Source: Phylloscopus collybita (lineage: Eukaryota > Chordata > Aves > Passeriformes > Phylloscopidae). From it: a stretch of DNA of 64,000 nt. The position numbers and the translations under genes are program-made. The notes under the pieces are model-generated. The model worked only from the letters and a program-made list of their open reading frames with translations. It was not told the DNA's origin and made no database searches. Below are positions 23,901 through 35,400 of this stretch, one piece after another. The stretch covers positions 5,929,501 to 5,993,500 of the forward strand of contig JAJNNQ010000003.1 in NCBI GenBank assembly GCA_027886175.1. Direction: 5' to 3'. How positions within the stretch are numbered: the stretch's first letter is position 1; each line of letters starts with the position of its first letter.

Positions 23901-26087
23901 ATTTAATTTATCTCACAGTGGAGCCTGGAGACCTGCATTTGTGGTACTGACACACTTTAATAAATCTGCTTTGTGATTATCTTCCTGAAAAATTCAATTT
24001 CTACAGATACTTGATACCTTAAGTGCAAATACTGTTATTATACCATTTGCTCAATTCCCATTGAAGTCCAGAAGAGGGGTTTTATATGAAAAATATGATG
24101 GTGGTTTATTGACCTTCATGGTCTGTGTGGAGTGGTGGGAGTGACTTTCCATTTCAAAGACTGAAAAATAGGTTTTGTGTATGGCTTGGAGAGGGTGATT
24201 TGTTCATGCATCTTCAAACTTCTATTAAGAAGTTTCAGTGTCAGACTGCAGGTTTCAGGGCAAGGTAAAGCTCTGCCAGCAGTAAATTTATTTGGGCTTG
24301 TTCCAGGCTGGTGCCAGGAGGGCAGATTTGGCACAGTTTACCCCATGTGTCAGAACAGTTCTGCCAAAGAATTACTGATTTTCGGTGTTCTATGCCAAAA
24401 AAAAAAAATCTCTTCTTTTGTGTCCATTACAACTGAAATTTGGTCTTTGATTACATTAATAAAGTCAGAAATTTTGATGGCAAATTTCTCCCCAGTTTAA
24501 TGTTGCACTGGCTGTACCATGGTTGTTTCTGTCTGTGTCCCCTCTTACCTGGACAGTGTGGTGTTGGGGTCTGTCCTACCTCTGTGTGCATTGTTAGAGG
24601 CGTGCAGGATGCTTTCATTGGATCCTTAGATCCCTTCAAAGAGCTGGTAAAGTATATTGGATATTGGGAATGCATGTGGAGGAGCAGGGAATATGAGTCA
24701 TGTATTGTGTTCACTTGCAGGACAAGGAGCAGTGATGTCCCTGTATTTTTTTTTCCCCTAGTGAAACACTGAGTTTATGTTGTGTTCATGAACAGCAGAA
24801 GGAAGATCTCAGCAGGGTGAAACAAACCCCTGCCTGGGGAGAGGGGGGCAGAGAGCTGACCCCTGCAGAGCTGATGCTTCTGCTTTTCTGGGTCAGCTTT
24901 ATGAGGGTGTCTGCTGAGCTGATGTGCACACTGGCAAGTGGTGTTGTTTGGGAGGTAGAGCTGGGAGAAGTGCCATTTCTGGGAGAAGTACCACAGATCC
25001 TGAGTTCTGTGCAGCTCAGAAAGCGTGACACAGGAGTGCTGATAGTTGGGGAAATGTAAATTGGTTACAAATTGTAGTACCCAGGTCACACCCAACTGTG
25101 GGCCTAGTTTCTAGCACTGGCTGCTGCCATACCAACACAGATTTTGCCCTGTGTGTTGCGTGGTTTGAGTTTGTTTTGCTTTCCAGAAGAAGGCTGGAGT
25201 TTTGGGGTCGTTTGAGCCGTTTGGTTCCCTAAATGAGAGCCATGGCTCCTGCAGGTGTGTGCTGTGCATACTGAGGGGGTAGTGTGGGTCATTAGAACCC
25301 CATAAATTCATGGTTTGCTTTACCAAGCTTAATTCACTTTTACTGGAAAGTATGTCATGGAAGCTTTCTCTCCCAATTTTTTCTCTTTGTGCTGATGTAT
25401 TGGAGATCAGTGAGCAAAATGATGCTGTGTATTCCTGTGACATCCATGTGGGATACTTAGGAGATCCTGAAATAAAACTTTTCAAGGAATAGAGTGAGTG
25501 TACATATCTGTCCCCTTCAGAGTGATAAACAACATCTTTCTTCTTTTTTTTCCTCCCGTGGGCTATGGAGAAGTAATCTCACTGGCAGGAATTATTTCAT
25601 ATGCATTTGGAGGGTTTGAGTGATGAGTCCCAAAAATGAGTAGCACGGCAGGACTTGACCATCACAAATGTAGACTGCACCAAAATGGGTTCACAGTCTT
25701 TCTGACTCTACACTTTACAGAATGAGAATGCCTTCAGGCATTTAAAATGATTTACAAACCACGGCTTGGAGTACAAAATATCAGCCTTTTGAAAATTAGG
25801 CTCTGTTGTCAAATCCTTTTACCCACTTAAGCAGTGATTTTATATTAGCAACAAACAGCGGCACAAAACATTTGGGGAAGTCATGCAGTTCTTGTCAAGC
25901 CTCAGATTATTAGTGTTTTATACTAAACCAAATTAATTTGCATTTTATTAAACCTAGGTTTCACAGTATCTCAGTATATATGTGACAAGTAACACTGACC
26001 AGTGTTCCTGCTACTGAATAAAAGCAAGAAAAAGCTTGAGCACCATTAAGAGTTCTACTTTTTACATTATCAAAAAACAGATTGACT

Positions 26088-26116
26088 GCATCCTTCAATT
26101 ACCAATTGAAGGATGC
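26088..26116. repeat. Perfect 13-bp inverted repeat with 3-base loop
   Basis: gcatccttcaatt, loop acc, then aattgaaggatgc. This is a compact perfect hairpin in unique intronic DNA. Confidence 0.9.
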
Positions 26117-27557
26117 TCAAAAATCATTTATATTCAAAACTAGACCAAAAAGCATAAGCTCTAAAGGAAAAAAGCATCCAAAGTTTTGAGTGTTCTATGT
26201 GGAGACAAGTTCCCTCTCAATACAGTATTTTCTGGGTTGTCCATTGTACTGGAATGAAATTTTAAGCAGTTTCCTGAAATTTGCCATCAATAAATGTAAC
26301 TCACTGAATAGTGAGGCTGAGTCTGTGGTCATGGAAATTCCTTCAGTCTTTAAAGTCATTTTACCCAAAGTGTTGGAGAGTCTGCTTTTTCCTGTGCTGA
26401 TGAAAAAATATGGAAGAAGTTCTGATGCAGAATTTTCTGGGGTAAGTGCAGACTTTGGAGAAACACAGCTACCAAAGGTGTGTGCAACAGTTTCTCAATA
26501 TTTATTTTTTTTTTAACTTTATAACTCTATATTTTTAAGGTGCTGAGATACTTGGAACTGCTGATGGCATTCCTATTGCAGTCTTGCCATTTATATAATT
26601 CATGCTATGTAATTTTAGCGTTAAATATTTGATTGCTCTGAAATTCTCTTATCAAATGGGAACATACTTGCTTGATTTTTACCTTCTTTAAAAAAGCCAT
26701 TAAAATTCCTAGCAGTTTGTACTGAATGTTGGCTACAGGTACATCTGACTCAATGAGGCATGGGACTTCAATTTTGTTATAGGAAGGATAAATGTAATTC
26801 AGAATCATGTAACAAGCATGAAGAATCAGAGAAAGACTGTCAGTAGATAAAGTTAAATGTAGAAAAAGTGCAGGATAGAAAATTAAATTTACACTATATA
26901 ATTTTTTACTACCTTGCTTTTGTATTTTCTGTCAGTTTGATGTAAATTTTGCATCTAAAATGTGATTTAGTCCTGTGAGGTACCATTTGTTATAAAGATT
27001 TTACACTGATGGTCATGTTTTTTTTAAAAAAAAGAAGACAAATATTTAAAAGTATGCAAATACTGCTTAACAGAAACCAAAGCCTTGAACAAGAATTACA
27101 GGATTAAGTTTGTCTCATGTTTTTTAGCTGTAAACAAAATTAAAATAACTCCAGTTTGCAAAGTAGTACAACATATAACATTATATTTAAATATTTTGTT
27201 CCAAGCACAGATATTTTTCCATGCTTTGTTTTATAACCACTGGTATTGTAATTTCCCATGTTTTTTTGAAATGCAAAAATTGCTCCACACGATTTTGAAA
27301 GGTAGAACTGTAGTTTTATTTTTGACAGCTTGTGTTGCTTAGGTAAACTGCCTTTTCCTTGGTTCAGTAGAAATCTGAATACGATATCAAAACTGGGACT
27401 TGACTAATCTTGGTTTGGCCTGACCTTTTGAAAGTGTTGTGTTTGTCACCATTTCCAGTTTCTTCTTCCCCTCTGGGTGAAAAAGGCATGCAGAGCACCT
27501 GTAGGCCTTTTGAAAGGAAACAATTATTTTAAAGCCATGAGGTTTATCTAAAAGGCA

Positions 27558-27677
27558 TGTTTGGTTTTTTTGGCTGGTGGTTTTGTTTGTTTGTTTTGGT
27601 GGTCTTTGTGTGGGGGTTTTTTTGGTGGGTTGGTTGGTTGGTTTTGGTTTTGGTTTTCTGGTTTTGTTTTTTTTGAA
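27558..27677. repeat. GT-rich low-complexity tract with ttgg repeats
   Basis: About 120 bases almost free of A and C on the + strand, including ggttggttggttggttttgg near 27628. It gives Phe/Gly/Trp-rich or Lys/Thr/Pro-rich translations in several frames, which I treat as artefacts of composition. Confidence 0.85.
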
Positions 27678-29787
27678 AATGCAGTTCTACCTTCCTGCAC
27701 TGCCCAGGAAACTGTTTACTCTTGGACTTTCCAGGTGTGGTGCTTCTGTGTGTGAAAATACAGAGTACTTTGGTGGTGGGGAAATGGGAAGTGTCTAATG
27801 GTGATCCCTGGTATTGTAGTGATCTGTTTGAGAACCACCTGCACTGTCCATGAGTATCAGAGGGCTTCAGATGATGCTGAATTCCTTGTCCCTGATCACT
27901 TTCCATCAACACAATTCCTGAGGGAGTTGTTTTTCCCTGATGACAAGTCCCTCTCAGTGGAGTATGTGTGTGTCTGCAAGGAACATCTCTCACTTTACTC
28001 TGCTAGTCCTGAAGAAGCCAAACTAGGGGCAGTTTCTGAGATTTAAATTTCTCTTTTCTGTGACTCATTTTGCAGTGCAACAGAGTTTTAGCAGAGTCTT
28101 CACGTTGCCCTTAAAGGTCATTAAATAATGCTAAGATTTTGGATATTTTCAGTAAGGCTTCATACATGTTTAAATGAGAATATGTGTAAGCGGGAAGGAA
28201 AAACTGCTAAGAAACTAAGGAACCATCATTTTTAATTAATTACTTTAATCTTACTATAACATTTATTAACTGCAGCAAGTTAGTCACTCTACCTCATAAG
28301 ATTTCTTGGTGTAGCTTTAATCAGGTAATCAAATGATTGCATTGTATAAATAGGCAAATACATCACATCAGTGGTGTGTAACATTCAGGCTATTTAAACC
28401 ACAACTACTCTCCCTCTGTAGCATATTAATTATCACCAGCACATTTAGATTTTCTTTTTTTCTTACACAGAGAAAGAATGAGTGACTATAATTCAGAATT
28501 GTTTTTATGCACATACTTGAATCATGTCAGTTTAGTAAAGCTCAAAATTGGGGAAATATTTTGCATTTAGTTTTTTTGTAGTTGTTTTGCTCTATGATAT
28601 TGGGCAAGACAGAAATGTTAGGTACCTTGCTTGCCTTTAGTTGGTTTGAAAAGCCCTTTGAGGTCTATAGGGCAGAATGCCATATTAAATTTCCCTAATA
28701 ATTTCATGAAGAGCTGAATTGCTCTAATAGCAATATGTATAATCAATCAAAAAAGACAGAGCAGAACAGGATGTTTATAACCAAACCTGATAGTCAGCTG
28801 GGAGAAAACAGACAGGTCTGCTTGCCATAGAATTAATGCAATTCTGAGGAACACCATGGGTCTAGGTTTTTTTTTAATAGCCTTTGGCAGTCATCTATTA
28901 ATATTTTTTTCACAACCATCAAGCCTTCTGCCTCTAATGGTCTGCTTGCCAGAGTGTAGCAGGTGTTTATAGATGAGAGACACAGACCTGTGAGTCCTTT
29001 GCTGTGCAGCTTCTCTGGCCTTTACTACCTGTTTTTTGTTAATTTACATATGTACAGTAATAAAGATGCTAATCTCTTGCTTTCTGCAGTTTTACACGGT
29101 CTGTGATGAATTAAATAAATTCTGTAGCTATTTCTTTAGACAATTTTACTTTAGATGGTCTCTTATACCTCAGATCCTTAATTGCACCCAATCCCTGACA
29201 CAGGTGGTGATCCAGCTCAGAAATAGAGATTGATTATTCATGAAGAATAAGCTTCCTTGTTGTACTTCTGAAGTTGGGATCACTGACATACTGTAAGAAT
29301 AACTGTTTGCTTTTTACTTGCCCTGTTGAAAGCTCCTTAGATGTTTTAATCCATTTTCAAAAGGTGGTAATGTTTTAAGTTAAGTTGGAAAAGTAGCAAC
29401 CAGAACCAATAAGATCTGCAAGAAAGTCCCACTTGATTATACTTCAGATGTGTCAGAGCTATTTTAGGACATTAACTCAAATGAAATGTATATGTGGCCA
29501 TATGGTACTCTTAATTTTCTCAAATTTGTAACATAAACCTGTAAGATGGTGCTAAAGCCCGAAGTGAGCTCCAGAGAAATTAAATTCTTGGATTACAAAT
29601 AGCGTGTGAATCCTTGCAGGGGCACGAAGCACTCCTTGGTTCCTGCCTCACCAGTGGCTTGGTTTGCCTCCAGTCTGAAGGAAGGGCTTGACTGACACAG
29701 AGGAGTCCAGCCTGAGCAGCTGAGTGCTCTAAATACAGCCAGCCTGTGTTTTTCCTGTAAGGTTAACCAGCTGAAGAAATGTACTTT

Positions 29788-30059
29788 TGTCACACTCGAC
29801 ACAAGAGAAATGACACCCACACACTGAGATGTCCAAGGCAGAAAAGAGGAGGTTTATTTACAAACTTCAACATTTATAGAATCGCAGCAGTGACCATGGA
29901 TTGGAGGAAGAAAATCTTCCTCTTCAACCACACTGGGCAACCCAACAGTCCATCAGCAGTCTCCTCCTTATGAGAAGAATGTAAACATGGCCAGACAGTT
30001 ACAATAACAAAGTTGTTGATGTAAAATCGTGTCTGACTCCATTGCAAAAGGTACACACA
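29788..30059 (-). mobile_element. LTR-like segment (probable solo LTR), antisense to the gene
   Basis: On the minus strand it reads as a compact LTR. It has a TATA-like tataaatg (plus strand about 29872-29878), then about 15 bases later the poly-A signal aataaa (plus 29853-29858), a T/C-rich region cctcctcttttctgcctt, and a TGTGACA-type end (plus 29788-29794). No internal retroviral genes flank it. An internal 8-bp hairpin lies at 29904-29922 (gaggaaga / tcttcctc). The outer boundary near 30059 is uncertain and I could not identify target-site duplications. The composition fits avian ERV LTRs, but the family is not assigned. Confidence 0.6.
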
Positions 30060-31800
30060 GAAGGCTGAAATAGAACTTTAGAAAAACTTCTTAGAGGAGA
30101 ACAGCAAAAACCCAGACAACATACTTTGGCTACTCTACAACTGCCAGTTAGCTGTGTGTTACTAATAGCTTATTCTAGACACATTTTTAAAGATCTCTTT
30201 TTAAATTAATTTTATCAGTTTTGTTAATTGTTGAACATTTAAGTCCGTTAGTCTGGGGAAACATTTCATTTGTTTAATGAATGCAAAGCACAGTATATGA
30301 ACTTTGCAGTTGTTACCAAGGAGTTGAAGAACGCTGGTGGTGTGGAGTCTGCATGACAATAAAAACAGATTGGAAGAGTGCAGCATCTTGCATGTAAAGC
30401 TTTCTCCTATCCTGGTGCTGGGTTAAATATTTATTGTTGGGCTTGTGTGTCAGAACAGTGCAAGTGGAATAAAGCAGTTAAACTCTTAAAATGCTGTACT
30501 ATTGAATTGAACATTGCTGTCATAAAAATGTTAATCCTGTACCGTCAAGGATGGTGATAAAAACACCAAAACCACCATATTTTATAGTCCTCTTAACCAA
30601 AGCTGTAAACATTTCATATATAAACTTTTATGCATAAGAAAAACTAAATTTCATGGCTGCTGTAGGAAGACATCTCTTCAGCTCCTGGTAGGCTGGTAGA
30701 AATGGGGGTTGGTGGATATTCAGAATTAACTGTCAAAAGCTGTATTTCACTATTTCACATCATTCAGTGAGCCTTTAAACATTGAAGGAAGAACAGGCTA
30801 CTCATCATTTATGAAACTTGACCAACTGTGGTGGGCAGTATAAAATGAGGAGAGTTTGATCTGTGCTGCAGAACAGAACACTGCGTGATCCTGAAATGCC
30901 TTATGATTCCTGGAAGGAGCAGTGCATCCTGTACACAGATATATGCATGAAATCATAAATATGGCTTTTTGCCTGGATGTGTGCTATGCAATGGGTTTGA
31001 GTGGGAGAGGCTGTAGGAGATACAAGTGTGGTTATTAAAAACACTTTTTGCAATTAATTTGTTTCAGTTTCTGCCATTTCTGTTAGAACTTTTTGGACAG
31101 ACCTTCAACAACTGTGAATGTGTGTAAGAATGGCAGGAGCAGAAATGCTTAACAGATAAAAAAAAAAGGAGTAATACAACCACCTTTCAAAATTACTTAT
31201 GAAATGGAAGCTATTTCTTGAAGGTATTTTAAAGTAGTTTTCTGTGAGACTCTGCAGCCCTTATTTAAACTGTGCATTATGCAATTGCATTCTTCATAGC
31301 ACTGAAATGAAACTGTGAAGCAATAATTATGCTAATTTTGAAATGGGAAAATACCAAGATTTGTCTCTGTCTAACATTTTCCTGATAACCTTGGAGACTT
31401 TAATATACAGAATTTGCTGTATTTTTGTGTTAAAGTAGAGCCAATCTTAGGCTATTCTTTTAGAAAGCCTGTAATTTTGTAGGTAGAGGTGAGGAAGTTA
31501 TGTTATACTACATAAACTGTTAGCTAAATGCAAATAATCTCCAGTACTTCAACTTCCTAATATTCTTGAAAAGAAACCTAAGTAGCTTATTTGCAATAAT
31601 AGATGTTGAAAGCCTTTACGCCTACTGTTTATTAAGTGTTTAATTACCTGATAGATTTAAAAGCTACACAAGTATGAGGCACTCAGTCTGGGCTTGATTT
31701 CCAGTTTCCATATTTATTACAGTTCTGTTGCTAAGATTTCACCATTAAATACTTACGTGAAAGAAATACAAAGATTGCACTGACTAGAATTGTTACCGAC

Positions 31801-31844
31801 ACAGGAAATGTGTGTTACTTACACAGAAGATGTGTATTACATAC
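31801..31844. repeat. Imperfect 22-bp tandem duplication
   Basis: acaggaaatgtgtgttactt+ac is followed directly by acagaagatgtgtattacat+ac, with four mismatches between the copies. It lies about 470 bases before the next exon. Confidence 0.85.
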
Positions 31845-32309
31845 CTTTAGCCTTTTAATTCTGTTGTTTTGTTTTTTTTCATAAGCCCTACTTTTCAGTT
31901 GTGGGAAATTCTCTACATTGCCAGCATTTCATAGCCATATCATAGATTGGATATGATAATCTCATTCAGCTTTCTGTTGTTGCAGAGCGTGCTATTAACT
32001 GAATAAAAACCTGATTCCTTAGGAGCCAATAAAGATCTCAAAATCTTCCAAAGGGCACCATGATGCCTTCTAATCTTCTGGCCAGCATGAGACATTCCAT
32101 GTGCCTTGATTCTTCTCTTGCCTCTCCAGCCATCTCAGTGTCCTTGTCCTCTGAAAGACTCAGCCATGTTGCAGCAAAACTTCACTCTCTGCTGTGTTGA
32201 AGATGCTTCAACCCAAAGGATGCTGTTTAAATGAGATACTGCTACGAGTCTTCGAGAGTCTGACTGCAGATAATTAAGCAGAGCTTTGATTTGTGTTTGT
32301 TTCTTTCAG

Positions 32310-32456
32310 AGCCAGAGCTTCAACTGTGTGGAAAAGGCTCGATGTCCAGGATCCAATGTGAGTTCTGTGCAGATACAGGGGGATTCAGATTATTTCATCA
32401 ACCACCTCGGAGTACCTGCCACACAGTTTTCCTATGAGGACATCAAAGCATCAGAG
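32310..32456 (+). CDS. NAALADL2: NAALADL2 coding exon d
   Basis: A 147-nt exon of 49 codons, phase 0 on both sides. It encodes SQSFNCVEKARCPGSNVSSV, then QIQGDSDYFINHLGVPATQF, then SYEDIKASE. The block 'QIQGDsDYFINHLGVP..qF.YEDIK' is diagnostic of NAALADL2; in GCPII the equivalent is '[22 protein letters not shown]'. Two cysteines (FNC...RCPG) may pair in the ectodomain, and NVSS is a potential N-glycosylation sequon. The acceptor is tttgtttctttcag and the donor gag|gtagct. The open frame continues into the intron for about 30 codons before a stop, which is not evidence of coding. Confidence 0.96.
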
Positions 32457-35400
32457 GTAGCTATGGCTAAAACTGAAAATAGCAGGAAGATGGAATTGTG
32501 TTATCTCAGGTTATATCCTGTTGTAGTGGAAATTTATCTCCTCTAAGTGCTTTTTTTTTAGGTCTTCAGAGGATTACCAGAGAACTTCAAAGTGACTGGT
32601 TTTGTAGGGATATGGTGTTCAAAGAAACAGATACACACTGAAGGATGTTATGTTAAAAATGTTAATATTGCTGATAGTTTTACAGGTTACATGATATCTA
32701 ACCCAACTTTTCAGACAGTTTTCAACATAGAGGAAACAGGTATTGAGGTGTATTTTTTTACTGCACAGTAGGATGTGACAATCTTCAAAATGAACTCTAT
32801 ATCCATTTTTCATGCCATGAGAAAAATAAGATTCTCTAGGATAAACATTGCTGCTAAAGATCTGTATGCTTGATTGGAGTCTTCCAGACACCATGTTTTA
32901 TTTCAGTCCATCATCCTCTGCAAGCTAGATGGAAGGAAGAGGCATTTTATGCTCTTTGCAGTTCAGGTTGGAATTGGACACAAATAAATTGTTCGGAGGA
33001 TTTGTCCTTCCTCCACCTTCACCACTGTAGGTTATTTGCAGCTGGACATCTCAAACTCACCCTCACTTGGTGAGCTGAGGATCAGGAAGCCTGGCATTAG
33101 CTATTTCAAGACACAATAGGGAGGAGAAGAGATGTGTGTTTTCATGCAAATGTAATGATGCACTGACTTCATATTCTCCTCATTTCTCTTCTTTCTTCTC
33201 TTGACTGTGCTCATCTCCTATGTACACATCTTTCCAAGCTGAGGAGCAAAGCTGAGGTTGGGCTGAGCTGGAATGTTTCCTGACACTTCATGCTAATCTG
33301 CTTTTCTTTCACATATGCAAAACAAAGCAGGGATGTGCCAAGTGGGGAGCGTTGCTGTCGTGTTGTGTAGATTAAAATAGATTAAGTCAAGAATTTATAT
33401 AAATAAGGAGACTTCTGTTTCTAAACATCATGGCACCTATCAGGCAAAGTTTTCTATTTCAGATTAAATACAAGGTAGAAGGCTGTAAGGAAAAACTGAA
33501 GGCAGAAGATGTGTGAGTGCAATGTTTATGGAAGGCTTGTGGTCCAGAGGAATTTTTTGTTGTCACTTAGCAGCTGTTCCACATAGTTTTCATTCAAGAT
33601 CTGTGCATTTACAGTCTATAGAGCATGAGAAAGAATCTGCAAAGTTCAGTATATCAAAATAGTAAGTATTTCCCAGCAACATTTACAATATAAACACTGA
33701 AGGTTCCCTTGGCTATTGTCTATTTTAATCCAAAGTTATTCTTCATGTTCAGTTAACCTTGTAAATGTGCATTTTTGTCTCTCACAAGGACTCATCAATT
33801 TAATTAAAATCATTAAAGACAATATTTCTACATTTGCTTAAACATGACACTCTATATTTGCTTCTTTGTTAAAAAATTCAGCTTTTGTCCTTCTTGAAAA
33901 ATTATTTCTTAGAAATAAAAACTTGGTAAGTGTAATCTGCAGTCTTGAAGTAGACATACTGCACTCCTCAGACTGTAGGAGACCTTGACCCCATGAGATC
34001 TGTTTTATGTGAGAAATAAATCTGCTTGGCAAAATGTGAACATTTCTCTTGGCAAGAGGATGGAATTTTTCCCTAAAAGTGAAGTTACACAGAATGATTA
34101 AATTTGGATTATTTCCTGTATCTTTGTTATTTATTATATAAGTTGATAACAGTCCTCCAGAAGATAAGCTCATTGTCTCTCCTACGTTCTATCAAACGAG
34201 CAATCTGTTTATCCTTTACTGTTTATTGCCATTGTTTATTGTGGATTCTGTTTATTGACAGATATTATAAGGCAGACAAATTACTGTGTGTTGACAGCTG
34301 TATCAATAAACATTGTAGGAATTTCTGTTGGGCAGGTTAGGGGCTGATAAAAATCTGTTGGTTTGCAGGGAGGGGTTTTTGCTTGTTTGTTTCCATCTTT
34401 TTTAACTATGCCTCAGCTTTGTCAGCTACACTGCAAAACAAGATCTGAGCAAACAGGTTCAGAAATGGACTGTTCTGATGTGCTTTTGTAGGCTATCATT
34501 TTGCCAGGTTGGTTTCCTCTTCTCTCCCTTTCACTGCTGTACCTCCTCAGGAATCACTCTTCCTTTGGAATATACATCAGTTGTTTATTTTACCTACCTG
34601 TCAGCCATCAGTCAGGTAAAACTGATGCTGAGTTCACAGCTGAGAAAAACTGGTTTAGAGTTAAAAAGCCCAAGACCTGTGCTTGTATTCTTCCTCCAGA
34701 GCAGCAGCTCCAGGTCAGCTTGAGAAATGCAATTCCTACACAGCCGGGGCGATGCCAGTCCACAGAGAGGAGGTTGTAAAAGCCTCTCATTGACAGGAAC
34801 CTGAGGAAAGTAAATATGAGGAAATAAAAGTTGTAAAGAGGAAACATTCAGGCCAGAAGAGTAAGTAAAACTGTCTGGCTGGGAGTTACGTAACACAGTG
34901 AACCACAGCCTCGGGGAGGTTAAATCTGCCTGGCAAATGGTTGGGTCTGTGAGCCAGTAAAGTGCATTCTGAGAATTCTGCCACTGCTGGGAAAGTGCAC
35001 TGGGTGAAATGAAACTCATTTATTCACCAGCAGCAAACATGCAGAATTTTAGTCTCAAAGTAGGTAAACCTGGAAGGATTTCTCAAGTAGGAAAAAAACC
35101 AAAACCATCACATTGTCCCAATTTCTAAGGATGGTCTTGCAGTTGCTGAAGAAAGCCTTCTCCTCCTCCTTACCTCTGGGGCACTGGCTTCTCCTCCACG
35201 TGAGGGTCACATCCTGATTTGTAATGTGTTGGATGACAAGCTGATCAGGTTTTCCTAATGGTGCTGATTATTTTGCTTTCAGGAGGACTTAGGCTATTCA
35301 AGATAAAGATTAGTGTGCCTCCAATTGACTATGTAGTGTCTCCAGAGAGAAACCTTAATGTTGATTTCCAAACAGTTTCTCTGCTACTGAAAGCCATGAT

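Larger units (their letters stand above)
13185..32309 (+). other. NAALADL2: NAALADL2 intron, 19.1 kb
   Basis: The largest complete intron. It contains homopolymers (18521-18544, 19667-19703, 20952-20974), GT-rich tracts (18893-18972, 27558-27677), two strong hairpins (17758-17803, 26088-26116), an imperfect tandem duplication (31801-31844) and an antisense LTR-like segment (29788-30059). I see no additional exon: the protein reads continuously from LAAE to SQSFNC across this intron. Short ORFs, including the overlapping pairs near 24.4-25.5 kb and 27.5-28.0 kb, have no recognisable domains. Confidence 0.8.

Noticed and set aside
24961..24996. Adjacent near-copies of ctgggagaagtgccattt
   Set aside because: Only two 18-base units with several mismatches; too weak to call a repeat family or a functional site.
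27544..27993. 149-codon minus-strand ORF with Lys/Thr/Gln/Pro-rich end
   Set aside because: Its C-terminal half is the complement of a GT-rich low-complexity tract and the rest matches no family that I recognise; no splice or promoter context.
32457..32546. Open extension of exon d into the intron
   Set aside because: A good GT donor exists at 32457 and the next exon joins in frame with the known protein order; the extension loses all family similarity.
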